Assembly: GCA_028818995.1 (NCBI GenBank)
Contig: JAPPMR010000624.1
Span: 1-18,034 of the forward strand
DNA: 18,034 nucleotides
Reading direction: 5' to 3'
Origin: Candidatus Poribacteria bacterium
GTDB lineage: Bacteria; Poribacteria; WGA-4E; WGA-3G
The notes beneath the pieces were generated by a model, which searched no databases, was not told the DNA's origin, and saw nothing but the letters and a program-made list of their open reading frames with translations. Position numbers and translations under genes: made by a program. Below, piece after piece: positions 1 through 6,617 of this stretch. Every line of letters begins with the position of its first letter. Positions within the stretch are counted from its first letter, which is position 1.

Positions 1-1170
1 GGATTCCCGAAAACTAATCTGATATTCCTTAACCAAATAGTTCGCTAACTCTGTTGCTGTGGCGAAGTTTGCATTTACCAATTCAGCCATCCGCTCCGTT
101 TTGAATTCTGTTGTTTTGAGAAGTTCAGGCAGGATACCGAGACATGCGTTCACAATATCAAACGCCTCCCATAAGGGTGGTTTATCTTCTTGAAAATCTC
201 GGTTATATCCCATCGGCAATCCTTTGAGATTCGTCAATAGATCTAACAGTGCTCCGTAGACACGTCCTGTGCGTCCACGCGTGAGTTCCGCAATGTCAGC
301 ATTCTTTTTTTGCGGCATGATGGAACTCCCCGAACTATACGCATCGTCAAGTACCGCTATCCCAAATTCATAAGTCGTCCAGTATATCAACTCTTCGCTA
401 ATTCGTGATAGATTTGCCATCACAAGTGACAACGCAAATAGGGTTTCCGCTATAAAATCTCGACTGCTGATAACATCGAGTGCATGTTCATGTGGCGTTT
501 CAAAACCGAGCAGTTTCGTTGTCAAGTGTCGGTCAATAGGAAAAGTCGTTCCGGCTAAGGCACAGGCGCCAAGTGGGTTCGTATTGGCAAGTTCGTAAGC
601 AGCTTGCAACCGTTTCTGGTCTCTTAGGAACATGCTAACGTAAGCAGTTGCCCAGAAACCGAGGCTGATCGGTTGTGCATGCTGTGTATGTGTGTAACCG
701 GGCATGACGGTGCCAACATGTTCTTTTGCAATACTTAGGAATGCATCGCACAATGTGGAGATGCCGCGCTGAATATTGAGAATCTCTTCTCGTATATAGA
801 GGTGTGCGTCAACGAGTACCTGGTCGTTGCGAGAACGGGCTGTGTGAAGTTTACCGCCAAATTCACGTCCAGCGTTTTCAATCAGATACGACTCAACGTT
901 CATATGCACATCTTCTTTATTCGGGTCAAGAGTGAAATCCCCGTTTTGGAAATCTTCCTCTGCCTTACGGAGCCACCGCAAAATCTCTCGTAGGTCTGCA
1001 TCAGAGATAATCTCTCGTCGTGCAAGCATAATCGCATGTGCTTGGCTTCCCCACATATCGTATATGATGAGGCGCGTATCTACTTCAATGGAGTGCGTGA
1101 AGTCTACTGTTTCTGTGGTGAGGCTTGCGCTAAAACGTCCGCCCCAAAGCGTTTTTTGTGGGGTTTTCAT
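1..1170 (-). CDS. argH: Argininosuccinate lyase, C-terminus cut by window edge
   Basis: Cleaves argininosuccinate to arginine and fumarate, the last step of arginine biosynthesis, in the cytosol. Reading the minus strand from ATG at 1170 gives 390 open codons to the window edge. The family signature GSSIMPQKKN lies at residues 281-290 and carries the catalytic serine loop. Other visible blocks are LWGGRF (8-13), ARSRNDQV (111-118), YTHTQHAQP (159-167, with the catalytic-type His) and GYNRDFQEDKP (321-331). Family members are about 460 residues, so roughly 70-75 C-terminal residues lie outside the window. No strong Shine-Dalgarno precedes the ATG. The frame stays open upstream, but homology starts at this Met. 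The gene follows the toxin gene by 31 bases on the same strand and may be co-transcribed with it. Identity is secure. Confidence 0.97.
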   Translation of the reverse strand, partial: MKTPQKTLWGGRFSASLTTETVDFTHSIEVDTRLIIYDMWGSQAHAIMLARREIISDADLREILRWLRKAEEDFQNGDFTLDPNKEDVHMNVESYLIENAGREFGGKLHTARSRNDQVLVDAHLYIREEILNIQRGISTLCDAFLSIAKEHVGTVMPGYTHTQHAQPISLGFWATAYVSMFLRDQKRLQAAYELANTNPLGACALAGTTFPIDRHLTTKLLGFETPHEHALDVISSRDFIAETLFALSLVMANLSRISEELIYWTTYEFGIAVLDDAYSSGSSIMPQKKNADIAELTRGRTGRVYGALLDLLTNLKGLPMGYNRDFQEDKPPLWEAFDIVNACLGILPELLKTTEFKTERMAELVNANFATATELANYLVKEYQISFRES

Positions 1171-1201
1171 ACCAAATAGAGTTTTCCAATTACACAGAAG
1201 A

Positions 1202-1519
1202 TTACTGGAACCCGAGCCATTTTTTCACACAAATCTCGATTAATTTCATTTGATTAGGCTGCAATTCACTTAATTTGCGTATAAACACAGTGGGTGAAAC
1301 TGCTGTCAAACCTTGGATGTTGAAAGCACCAGGTTTTAATCCAGTTACAGAAAGTGTAACCATAAATGCGGAACTTCTTGTGCTTGTTGTATGTGGCACC
1401 ACGGTATATAGGGCGTAATCAGAATCTGAAATAGGCGTATTAAGAATTAATACTGGTCGCGTTTTCGCAGCGAATCCCAAGTCAGCAAGCCAAACTTCTC
1501 CGCGTTTAGGGATTGGCAT
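1202..1519 (-). CDS. PemK/MazF-family toxin (putative mRNA endoribonuclease)
   Basis: A 105-residue protein of the PemK/MazF fold, whose members are ribosome-independent RNases that cut mRNA and are neutralised by a partner antitoxin. Visible features are the N-terminal beta-strand block KRGEVWLADLG (5-15), the RPVLIL strand (21-26) with the conserved Arg, and the VVPHTTS block (40-46) with the conserved Thr. I chose ATG at 1519 because it sits right before the family's first strand. A longer TTG start at 1546 would add nine lysine/arginine-rich residues inside the antitoxin gene. With the ATG start the gene overlaps the upstream antitoxin by 14 bases, the usual coupled arrangement for such pairs. 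The RNase specificity cannot be read from sequence. Confidence 0.85.
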   Translation of the reverse strand: MPIPKRGEVWLADLGFAAKTRPVLILNTPISDSDYALYTVVPHTTSTRSSAFMVTLSVTGLKPGAFNIQGLTAVSPTVFIRKLSELQPNQMKLIEICVKKWLGFQ

Positions 1520-1730
1520 TATCGTCCGAAGCCTCTTCTTTTTCAAGCAACCTAAAAGCTGCTGCTGCTGCTAAATTTTGATCATGCTCTGTCCAAATAC
1601 CGTAGTTATCATCATAGATAATATGCACATCACGAGTTCGATATAAATTGTGGATAGTCTGCTCAATGTGTTGTAGTTCCTCGGTACTCAGGTTCGGCAA
1701 CGCTGCCGTAATTTCTTGAATTGTAGACAT
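1506..1730 (-). CDS. Putative antitoxin of the PemK/MazF-type pair
   Basis: A 74-residue acidic protein encoded immediately upstream of the toxin and overlapping its start. The N-terminal half (MSTIQEITAALPNLSTEELQ) looks helical. A middle block, YDDNYGIWTEHDQN (39-52), is followed by an alanine-rich helix and an acidic tail, LLEKEEASDDNANP. Size, acidity, position and overlap fit an antitoxin that binds the toxin through a flexible acidic C-terminus. I see no obvious AbrB/MazE, RHH or HTH DNA-binding motif, so the antitoxin family is unassigned. The 11-base inverted repeat just upstream could be its autoregulatory site. The antitoxin role is inferred mainly from context. Confidence 0.75.
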   Translation of the reverse strand: MSTIQEITAALPNLSTEELQHIEQTIHNLYRTRDVHIIYDDNYGIWTEHDQNLAAAAAFRLLEKEEASDDNANP

Positions 1731-1743
1731 TTTAGTATACCCT

Positions 1744-1783
1744 ACACTAAGTGTGGTTAGATAGATTTTATAACGAAATTATA
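1744..1783 (-). promoter_or_regulatory. Candidate promoter (-10) and operator of the toxin-antitoxin unit
   Basis: On the minus strand a perfect TATAAT (+ strand 1778-1783) lies about 50 bases upstream of the antitoxin ATG. No good -35 is visible. Between it and the gene is an inverted repeat, ACACT-A-AGTGT (1744-1754), ending 14 bases from the ATG, where an autorepressor would block transcription. Both elements are short, so this is a suggestion only. Confidence 0.3.
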
Positions 1784-1860
1784 TGCTAATCGCTTACGAA
1801 TGGTAGTACAATTATCCAAAGCTGCTACCTTCAACTGAACTTACTAAAAGTGCTTAAGGA

Positions 1861-2715
1861 CTACGCAACCTGTGGCGGTCGCCGCGGTGCATTCGGTTGG
1901 ATAATCTTGCGTTGATCGGGAGTCAAACGCGCCAATAATTCATCTGAATGCGGATAGTCAAAACGTTCACGGACATACTTTGGAGAATAGCGATAGACAA
2001 TTGACCGACGATAACCAGGATTAGTCCGTTCTGCTGAACCGTGTGTAATCGCATCGGTAAACATGACCACATCTCCTGCCTTGAGATGCACCTCCTGCGT
2101 TGCGAAGGCTGTGCCAGCAGGTTTACCAGTATAACCGTCATAAACTATGCCTTTCCCATCGTGTTTCAAACGCGGGTGAATTTCAGCAGATTTGTGGCTC
2201 CCGGGTATTAATACTGGCGCGCCATCACCCGGACCGATGTCGTTGAGTGCCATCAGAACATTAATCTGTCCTACCAACCATTCACCAGTATTGATCTGAC
2301 GGAACGTCAGATAACTCAACGGGACATGTCCGCCACAGTGGATATGGATGAATCCACCAGGACCACGGACGTTCAGAAAATTCTCGTGGATAGAAACGCC
2401 ATTCACTTCATGGATATATTTTCGAACCATATTTATCCACGCAGGATGATCAATCAACTTTTCAAACACATCCCCACCCTCAATGATATTCTGGAAATTG
2501 ACACCATTCTCAATATTGTAAGTATGTGTTTCAATATTGCCAATCCAGCGTGGAATCCGTCTGTCTTCGGAATTAGGTTCCCACGGTTCTTCAACATAAG
2601 CCCAATGTGTATCAATCCATTCGTTTATCGTAGCAAGATCCTCTTCAGAGATTGCATTCTCCAAAATTAAATATCCTTGCAAATCAAACAGATAATCGAG
2701 TTGTTCCTGGTCCAT
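1861..2715 (-). CDS. Phytanoyl-CoA dioxygenase (PhyH) family protein with atypical metal triad
   Basis: A 284-residue cytosolic protein of the PhyH branch of Fe(II)/2-oxoglutarate enzymes. Family hallmarks are LNDIGPGDGAPVLIPGSHK (157-175), the distal His in DAITHGSAER (H225) and a following Arg in NPGYRRSIVYRY (R236/R237) suited to bind 2-oxoglutarate. The proximal site normally reads HxD, but here it is FIHIHCGGH (122-130), so no Asp or Glu is in the expected place. A clear Shine-Dalgarno, AGGAGA, precedes ATG 2715. The gene lies 65 bases downstream of the ThuA-like gene on the same strand and probably shares its promoter at 3687-3715. The substrate is unknown. The family call is firm, but the activity (hydroxylase, halogenase-like or inactive) is open. 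Confidence 0.9.
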   Translation of the reverse strand: MDQEQLDYLFDLQGYLILENAISEEDLATINEWIDTHWAYVEEPWEPNSEDRRIPRWIGNIETHTYNIENGVNFQNIIEGGDVFEKLIDHPAWINMVRKYIHEVNGVSIHENFLNVRGPGGFIHIHCGGHVPLSYLTFRQINTGEWLVGQINVLMALNDIGPGDGAPVLIPGSHKSAEIHPRLKHDGKGIVYDGYTGKPAGTAFATQEVHLKAGDVVMFTDAITHGSAERTNPGYRRSIVYRYSPKYVRERFDYPHSDELLARLTPDQRKIIQPNAPRRPPQVA

Positions 2716-2780
2716 GTTTATCTCCTGAGATAATCACCGTTCTTCTATTCACATCATCCATGTAATCACAAATTCTATTA

Positions 2781-3584
2781 CTATAGATACGAATTCAACT
2801 CTGCTTCTGTCGGTGTTGGCGTAGATATGCCATCTTCGGGAATTTCTACCTTGGCTGTCCAAGCAATCGCGTTCAGAATAAACTTGCGGAGATTGTCGTC
2901 TCCCCAATTTTTATGGTAATGTCCACCCGTAAATCCGAATCCGCGTCCACCATCTTGACGTTCAACACACCACCCAAGATGTTGCGGTTCACCTTTCGCA
3001 ACAGATGCCCGAACATGTGGATTACCACTGTGAGGTCCATCAGGTCTCTGCAATGTTGACTCTGGTGCAATTGCGCTCAACACCGGCGTAACACCTTGCA
3101 TATTATTACGAAACCGCATGTGATAATACCATTCATCGTCTAATGAGAACGGGATTAAGCCGCGTGTTGCCGGATGGTCTGGAAACGAAGTAAACGTTGC
3201 TGTCCAATGCGGATTTACAGAGAGATGTGTTTCAAAGTAGCCGCCAATCCAATCAAGAAAACAATTTCCCGGCTCACCCTTTGGCACTTCAACTGCATAA
3301 TGCAGCATTGCAAGACCCATTCCCTGACTTGTTAATCCAGAAATCTGGTCAAGGTGAGGAATGCTAAGATGTCCACCGCCACCATCTGAATAAACTATAA
3401 TAGCATCTGTATCAGCGAAAATTGTTGGATCTGAAGGCCATCCTTGATGGACTACTGTCTCAATCCCTTCAACAGCATCATTCAACTGATCTGCTAAGAA
3501 GGCGCATCCACCCGGATGCTCATGCGATCCACTGCCGTGACTTGCACTTCCCGCTACGAAAATAATTCTTGTTTTTGTTGACAT
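2781..3584 (-). CDS. ThuA-like domain protein
   Basis: A 267-residue protein of the ThuA family, which has a class I glutamine amidotransferase-like fold. It is linked by name to trehalose utilisation, although most members have no proven reaction. Typical blocks are the first strand IIFVAGSASHGSGSHEH, the DAIIVYSDGGGGH segment, GLAMLHYAVE where amidotransferases carry their nucleophile (no Cys here), IGGYFETH, and the family-typical FPDHPATRGLIPF and DEWYYHMRF. There is no signal peptide. I chose ATG 3584 because AAGGAG lies five bases upstream. A GTG two codons earlier would fall inside the Shine-Dalgarno spacing. It is followed by the PhyH gene, a pairing that suggests a role in small-molecule or sugar-derivative metabolism (inference). 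Confidence 0.88.
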   Translation of the reverse strand: MSTKTRIIFVAGSASHGSGSHEHPGGCAFLADQLNDAVEGIETVVHQGWPSDPTIFADTDAIIVYSDGGGGHLSIPHLDQISGLTSQGMGLAMLHYAVEVPKGEPGNCFLDWIGGYFETHLSVNPHWTATFTSFPDHPATRGLIPFSLDDEWYYHMRFRNNMQGVTPVLSAIAPESTLQRPDGPHSGNPHVRASVAKGEPQHLGWCVERQDGGRGFGFTGGHYHKNWGDDNLRKFILNAIAWTAKVEIPEDGISTPTPTEAELNSYL

Positions 3585-3686
3585 ATACACTCCTTACTGA
3601 TTGAAAACATGGGCATAAAACACCTGTAATTAAAGGTATAAAGTCCCGACAACACGCGTTTCAAATTATGACCACTTTTGACTATT

Positions 3687-3715
3687 ATTTTACATGTTAT
3701 TGTCGTCTTTGTCAA
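3687..3715 (-). promoter_or_regulatory. Sigma70-type promoter for the ThuA-PhyH unit
   Basis: The minus strand reads a perfect TTGACA (+ strand 3710-3715), exactly 17 bases, then TAAAAT (3687-3692, five of six matches to TATAAT). Transcription would start near 3680, giving a leader of about 95 bases before the ThuA ATG. This is one of the two best promoter matches in the window. Confidence 0.6.
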
Positions 3716-3745
3716 TCATTTAATAGAACCCTTTGAATGAGTTCC

Positions 3746-3774
3746 TTGAATGCAGGTTCTATTTCTGGTATACT
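3746..3774 (+). promoter_or_regulatory. Candidate promoter for the RDD-PspA gene
   Basis: TTGAAT (3746-3751), a 17-base spacer and TATACT (3769-3774) face right. A direct repeat TTGAATG occurs at 3733-3739 and 3746-3752, and AGAACC (3725-3730) is inverted as GGTTCT (3755-3760), so an activator or repressor could bind here. The promoter is back-to-back with the ThuA promoter, only 30 bases apart. The resulting leader to the 4081 start would be about 300 bases. Confidence 0.5.
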
Positions 3775-3989
3775 ATTTCGTATGAATTATTTGGGGTTAG
3801 CGGAAGTATTATGCTGAAGATGTAAACGAACTAAAAAAAATATGCGTTTAAATTAAGGTATGAACACCTCGCCTTGGCAGAGGCGTGATATAATATACGT
3901 TATCGTCCACCAACAGTCTGCGGCGTGCCTGTTGAGTATTCCGACCTCAAAGAAAGGAACAACCGTATGCCAACATGGATAAGACGTGA
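3775..3989 (+). other. Long leader region without a recognised gene
   Basis: This stretch lies between the plus-strand promoter and the first plausible ORF. It holds a small hairpin, CGCCT/AGGCG with a six-base loop (3870-3885), a lone TATAAT at 3889-3894 without a -35 partner, and a GAAAGGA ribosome-binding-like site in front of a 16-codon ORF, MPTWIRREWGVPCLAV (3967-4017). No tRNA or known riboswitch core was recognised. Confidence 0.35.
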
Positions 3990-4100
3990 ATGGGGTGTGC
4001 CCTGCTTAGCGGTGTGATATTTGCATTCATTGTGGTTATCTTTGTCGTATCAAAATCATCAAAGATGAGGAATAGTAAACATGCTTTCTTTTACGAATAA
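3990..4100 (+). CDS. Possible 36-residue single-pass membrane peptide, overlapping the RDD-PspA start
   Basis: A tiny ORF reading MGCALLSGVIFAFIVV... contains one strongly hydrophobic segment (about residues 3-20) followed by a basic tail with SKSSKMRNSK. It overlaps the first 20 bases of the RDD-PspA gene in another frame, which would allow translational coupling. Its own ribosome-binding site is poor. The ORF at 3967 has a better site (GAAAGGA) and would run into this frame (MPTWIRREW then GCALLSG) if one extra G were present in the GGGG run at 3991-3994. It may therefore be a frameshifted small gene. It could also be chance, because it is short. Confidence 0.3.
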   Translation: MGCALLSGVIFAFIVVIFVVSKSSKMRNSKHAFFYE

Positions 4101-6231
4101 TAATACGATACCGTCTTACAAGAGATTTATAGAAATTGATGGGAAGATATTCAAGTTAGCCGAACGAAGGTTGGGTGCGTTCCTTTTAGATGTTGTTGTT
4201 TTATGTATTGTCTCACTACTGTGTACCCTCTTAATAGTAATTTGTATAAAAAATATTGAGGAATGGGTCGAATCTGATTTTATTGGCGGAGAGGCTAATT
4301 TTGGTTATGCCATTGGATGTGGAGATTTCGTTGAATCGGTTTACGTGTGGATAGGCGAAAATGTGTTGGACGTAGATGTTGCCGAGCGAGATAATTATTA
4401 TGTCTATGGTTTTTGGATGCAATTCAAGATAGCTGTTTTTACAAATATGCCTTTTATTTTCCCGTTTATTCTCCCGGTGTGGATATTTGCGTTGTTTTCG
4501 GAATCGAGTATTGGCATGGATTGGTTGTCGTTGCATGTTCTCAACTTGAAAGATATAAAATCGCGTAATGTGTTTTTGATAATAGGTAATGAACGGAAGC
4601 GCGTGGGTGATAAGTTCCCGAAAAAAGTTGTTGTGGAATGGAATTCTAATATGCCTGAAATTTTCATCGACACCCCTGAAAAAATTGCGATGGATGAACT
4701 AAAGGCGCGTCGTGCTGTTGCGAAGGAGCAGATTAAGACTTCCATTGCCGAGTTGAATACGCGTTTATCTGTTGCGAAGGAGCAGGTTGAGACCTCCATT
4801 GCTGACGAAAAGAAGTTTGAGAAGGATTATGCAGATGCAATTGCCCAAGCCGAAGCGTTTGACAAAGAGGCTACCATTGCTGTAAGAGAGGGGCGTGACG
4901 AAGCAGCGCGTGAAGCGCTTGAAAAGCGTAACGACTATCAACGCATTGCCGATAGAAACAAAACGCGATACGAACAGCAGAAAGAGGTTGTCAAGCATCA
5001 TACGACGTTACTTGAAACGCTTGAACTGCGGACTGCAGAAATACAGAGAAAACTGGATATTGTTGTGGCGGAACACACAAATGTTGATGCCGAAACGCAT
5101 CTTGTTGACATCCATAAAGAGATAGAAGCATTCGATGCGTTGAAGATGCGTCTGTTTGGCGTAAAATCAAGGGATACCGACATGGTAAGTGATACTGCCG
5201 TTGAGATTGCGGGTAAAATCTTTAAATTAGCACCACGAATGACGCAGTTATACGTGTTTTTTATGGATTTTATGATAGATTTAATAAAGTGGTTTCTTCT
5301 AACATTCCTTCTATCATTGCCTGCCGCGTTTGTTGCCGGGGTCGAGAGTTCTGGGGGGTACTATGCGTTTACCATAGTGGGAATATGTTTATTTTTCTAC
5401 TTTTGCGCCAGAGAACCAAAAAGATTATCCTACATACAAGTCCTCAATTTAGAAAATGGGGAACCGTGTACGACAGGCATAGGTTGTTTTATTCGTCGTC
5501 TCTCAGGGTTGCTCCAACCGCTTGACCTGCTTTGGTTAATGGGTGAAAAACGTCAACGTCTCGGCGATAAGTTTGCACGGACAGTTGTTGTGAAGCGGGA
5601 GCCTTACCTTAAGCAGACCGAAGATGAAACCGAATCACCGGAAGAAGTTTTATCGCATGCGATTACTGAGATGAAACAACATCTTTCCGCAGCGCGTCAG
5701 AAAGTTGAAGCTGCGTTTGAAGTTCAAGAACAGTTGCAGGCGGCTTACGAATGGGCAGTTAGCAAAGCGGAACAGCAAGAAGCCAACGCCATCACTGCAC
5801 GTGAAATGGGTCGTGAAGATACCATAAGCGAAGCACGACAAAAACGGGACGCATACCAGTTCCTTGCCAAAAAGTATCAAACGCAATTCGAAGAACAGCA
5901 GCAGGTTGTCAAAACGCTCAGAAATCTACTCACACATTTCGAAGATAAAATTCTGGAGGCTGAAGGGCAAAGAGAGGTTGTCGCTGCGGAACAGAGAAAC
6001 GTTGATATAGAAGCACAACTCCGTGATCTGCTTGAAGAGATACAGCAAAAAAGCGAACAGGTTGAGAGAGTGGAGGAGATGGAGCAGGAGGCGATGGCGG
6101 CAGCTAATTTAGCGAAGGCATCGGCTGAACTGGATGTCGGCTTTCAGGATGAGAAGAAAGGCGTAGAATTCTCCCGTTATGCTGAAGAGGCATCAATTGA
6201 TCAAGACTTCGATCGATTAAAGGAAAAATGA
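4081..6231 (+). CDS. Tandem RDD-PspA fusion protein: (RDD membrane domain + PspA/IM30-like coiled coil) x2
   Basis: A 716-residue protein built from two copies of one architecture. Each starts with the shared phrase GKIFKLA (21-27 and 378-384) and an RDD membrane domain: hydrophobic segments near 33-56 and 117-139 in copy 1, and 390-420 and 426-442 in copy 2. Each RDD domain closes with the family signature (RKRVGDKFPKKVVV 172-185; RQRLGDKFARTVVV 491-504). A long charged helical region follows each (about 203-358 and 520-716). It carries PspA/Vipp1-type blocks, AVREGRDEAAREALEKR (267-283) and AREMGREDTISEARQKR (573-589), comparable to the REDLAraAL region of PspA. Only copy 2 has a PspA-like tail (EEMEQEA near 665, then IDQDFDRLKEK). 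PspA proteins are ESCRT-III-like and bind stressed membranes. RDD domains are multi-pass modules of mostly unknown role. A membrane-tethered remodelling or stress scaffold is my inference. The start has GAGGAA upstream. Confidence 0.85.
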   Translation: MLSFTNNNTIPSYKRFIEIDGKIFKLAERRLGAFLLDVVVLCIVSLLCTLLIVICIKNIEEWVESDFIGGEANFGYAIGCGDFVESVYVWIGENVLDVDVAERDNYYVYGFWMQFKIAVFTNMPFIFPFILPVWIFALFSESSIGMDWLSLHVLNLKDIKSRNVFLIIGNERKRVGDKFPKKVVVEWNSNMPEIFIDTPEKIAMDELKARRAVAKEQIKTSIAELNTRLSVAKEQVETSIADEKKFEKDYADAIAQAEAFDKEATIAVREGRDEAAREALEKRNDYQRIADRNKTRYEQQKEVVKHHTTLLETLELRTAEIQRKLDIVVAEHTNVDAETHLVDIHKEIEAFDALKMRLFGVKSRDTDMVSDTAVEIAGKIFKLAPRMTQLYVFFMDFMIDLIKWFLLTFLLSLPAAFVAGVESSGGYYAFTIVGICLFFYFCAREPKRLSYIQVLNLENGEPCTTGIGCFIRRLSGLLQPLDLLWLMGEKRQRLGDKFARTVVVKREPYLKQTEDETESPEEVLSHAITEMKQHLSAARQKVEAAFEVQEQLQAAYEWAVSKAEQQEANAITAREMGREDTISEARQKRDAYQFLAKKYQTQFEEQQQVVKTLRNLLTHFEDKILEAEGQREVVAAEQRNVDIEAQLRDLLEEIQQKSEQVERVEEMEQEAMAAANLAKASAELDVGFQDEKKGVEFSRYAEEASIDQDFDRLKEK
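4717..4802 (+). repeat. 54-base tandem duplication inside the first coiled coil
   Basis: Two 32-base segments beginning GTTGCGAAGGAGCAG start at 4717 and 4771, 54 bases apart, and differ at three positions. They encode VAKEQIKTSIA and VAKEQVETSIA, an 18-residue repeat in helix 1 of the first PspA-like region. The low divergence points to a fairly recent in-frame duplication. Confidence 0.8.
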
Positions 6232-6373
6232 CAAGGTGCTAATGACGTTCAGGAGATATTCACAATATTAAGAAATCGCCTCAATATTGGTTGGAACTCC
6301 ATATCTATAAAATGATAAAATCCAGTTATAACTCAAGTTGCTACGGACAATATTTAGACATACAAACATCGCC

Positions 6374-6492
6374 TTTATAGTAAAATCCATAATTACCTTA
6401 CATTAGCGAGGTTAGGAAACCTCGCCAGCAGCGATGAATATGGGGATTGTTGTTCATTGAAATGTGAACATATTTTCGGATTTTACTATAAA
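6374..6492. mobile_element. MITE-like element with 15-base terminal inverted repeats
   Basis: TTTATAGTAAAATCC at 6374-6388 is perfectly inverted as GGATTTTACTATAAA at 6478-6492, enclosing 119 bases with no ORF. Inside are a GCGAGGTT/AACCTCGC hairpin (6406-6425) and a second imperfect inversion, GTTCA...TGAAC (about 6451-6468). Short length, perfect ends and absence of coding sequence fit a non-autonomous miniature element. No convincing target duplication or transposase is visible, so it could also be a large hairpin or terminator structure. Confidence 0.5.
6406..6425. repeat. Palindromic repeat GCGAGGTT-AGGA-AACCTCGC, copy 1
   Basis: A perfect 8-base stem with a four-base loop. The same stem recurs with a three-base loop at 8703-8721, which makes it a dispersed intergenic palindrome rather than a one-off hairpin. 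It lacks a T-run, so it is not a standard terminator. Confidence 0.7.
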
Positions 6493-6525
6493 AAAGAATA
6501 ATTCATATTTCGTCCGTTTTTGTAG

Positions 6526-6544
6526 CGCAAACTGTCAGTTTGCG
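6526..6544. repeat. Hairpin CGCAAACT-GTC-AGTTTGCG
   Basis: A perfect 8-base stem with a three-base loop in the same gene-free stretch (6232-6617), 73 bases upstream of the lipoprotein start. It resembles the other short intergenic palindromes in form but not in sequence. The rest of 6232-6373 is AT-rich and shows no gene or clear terminator. Confidence 0.55.
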
Positions 6545-6617
6545 TCCTAAAAGTGTGTTAAATAAAGGATTCATCAAGTAAATCGTTACGTTCTATATGT
6601 TTGAAGGAGAATTTAAA

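Noticed and set aside
2326..2670. 114-residue plus-strand ORF
   Set aside because: Antisense to the PhyH gene, with no domain, signal or ribosome-binding site.
3870..3894. Hairpin plus TATAAT in the long leader considered as riboswitch or second promoter
   Set aside because: Only a 5-base stem, no known aptamer core, and no -35 at a usable distance from the TATAAT.
6232..6617. Search for a tRNA or small RNA in the repeat-rich intergenic stretch
   Set aside because: No cloverleaf or T-loop consensus. The hairpins present are short palindromes without a terminator-like T-run.
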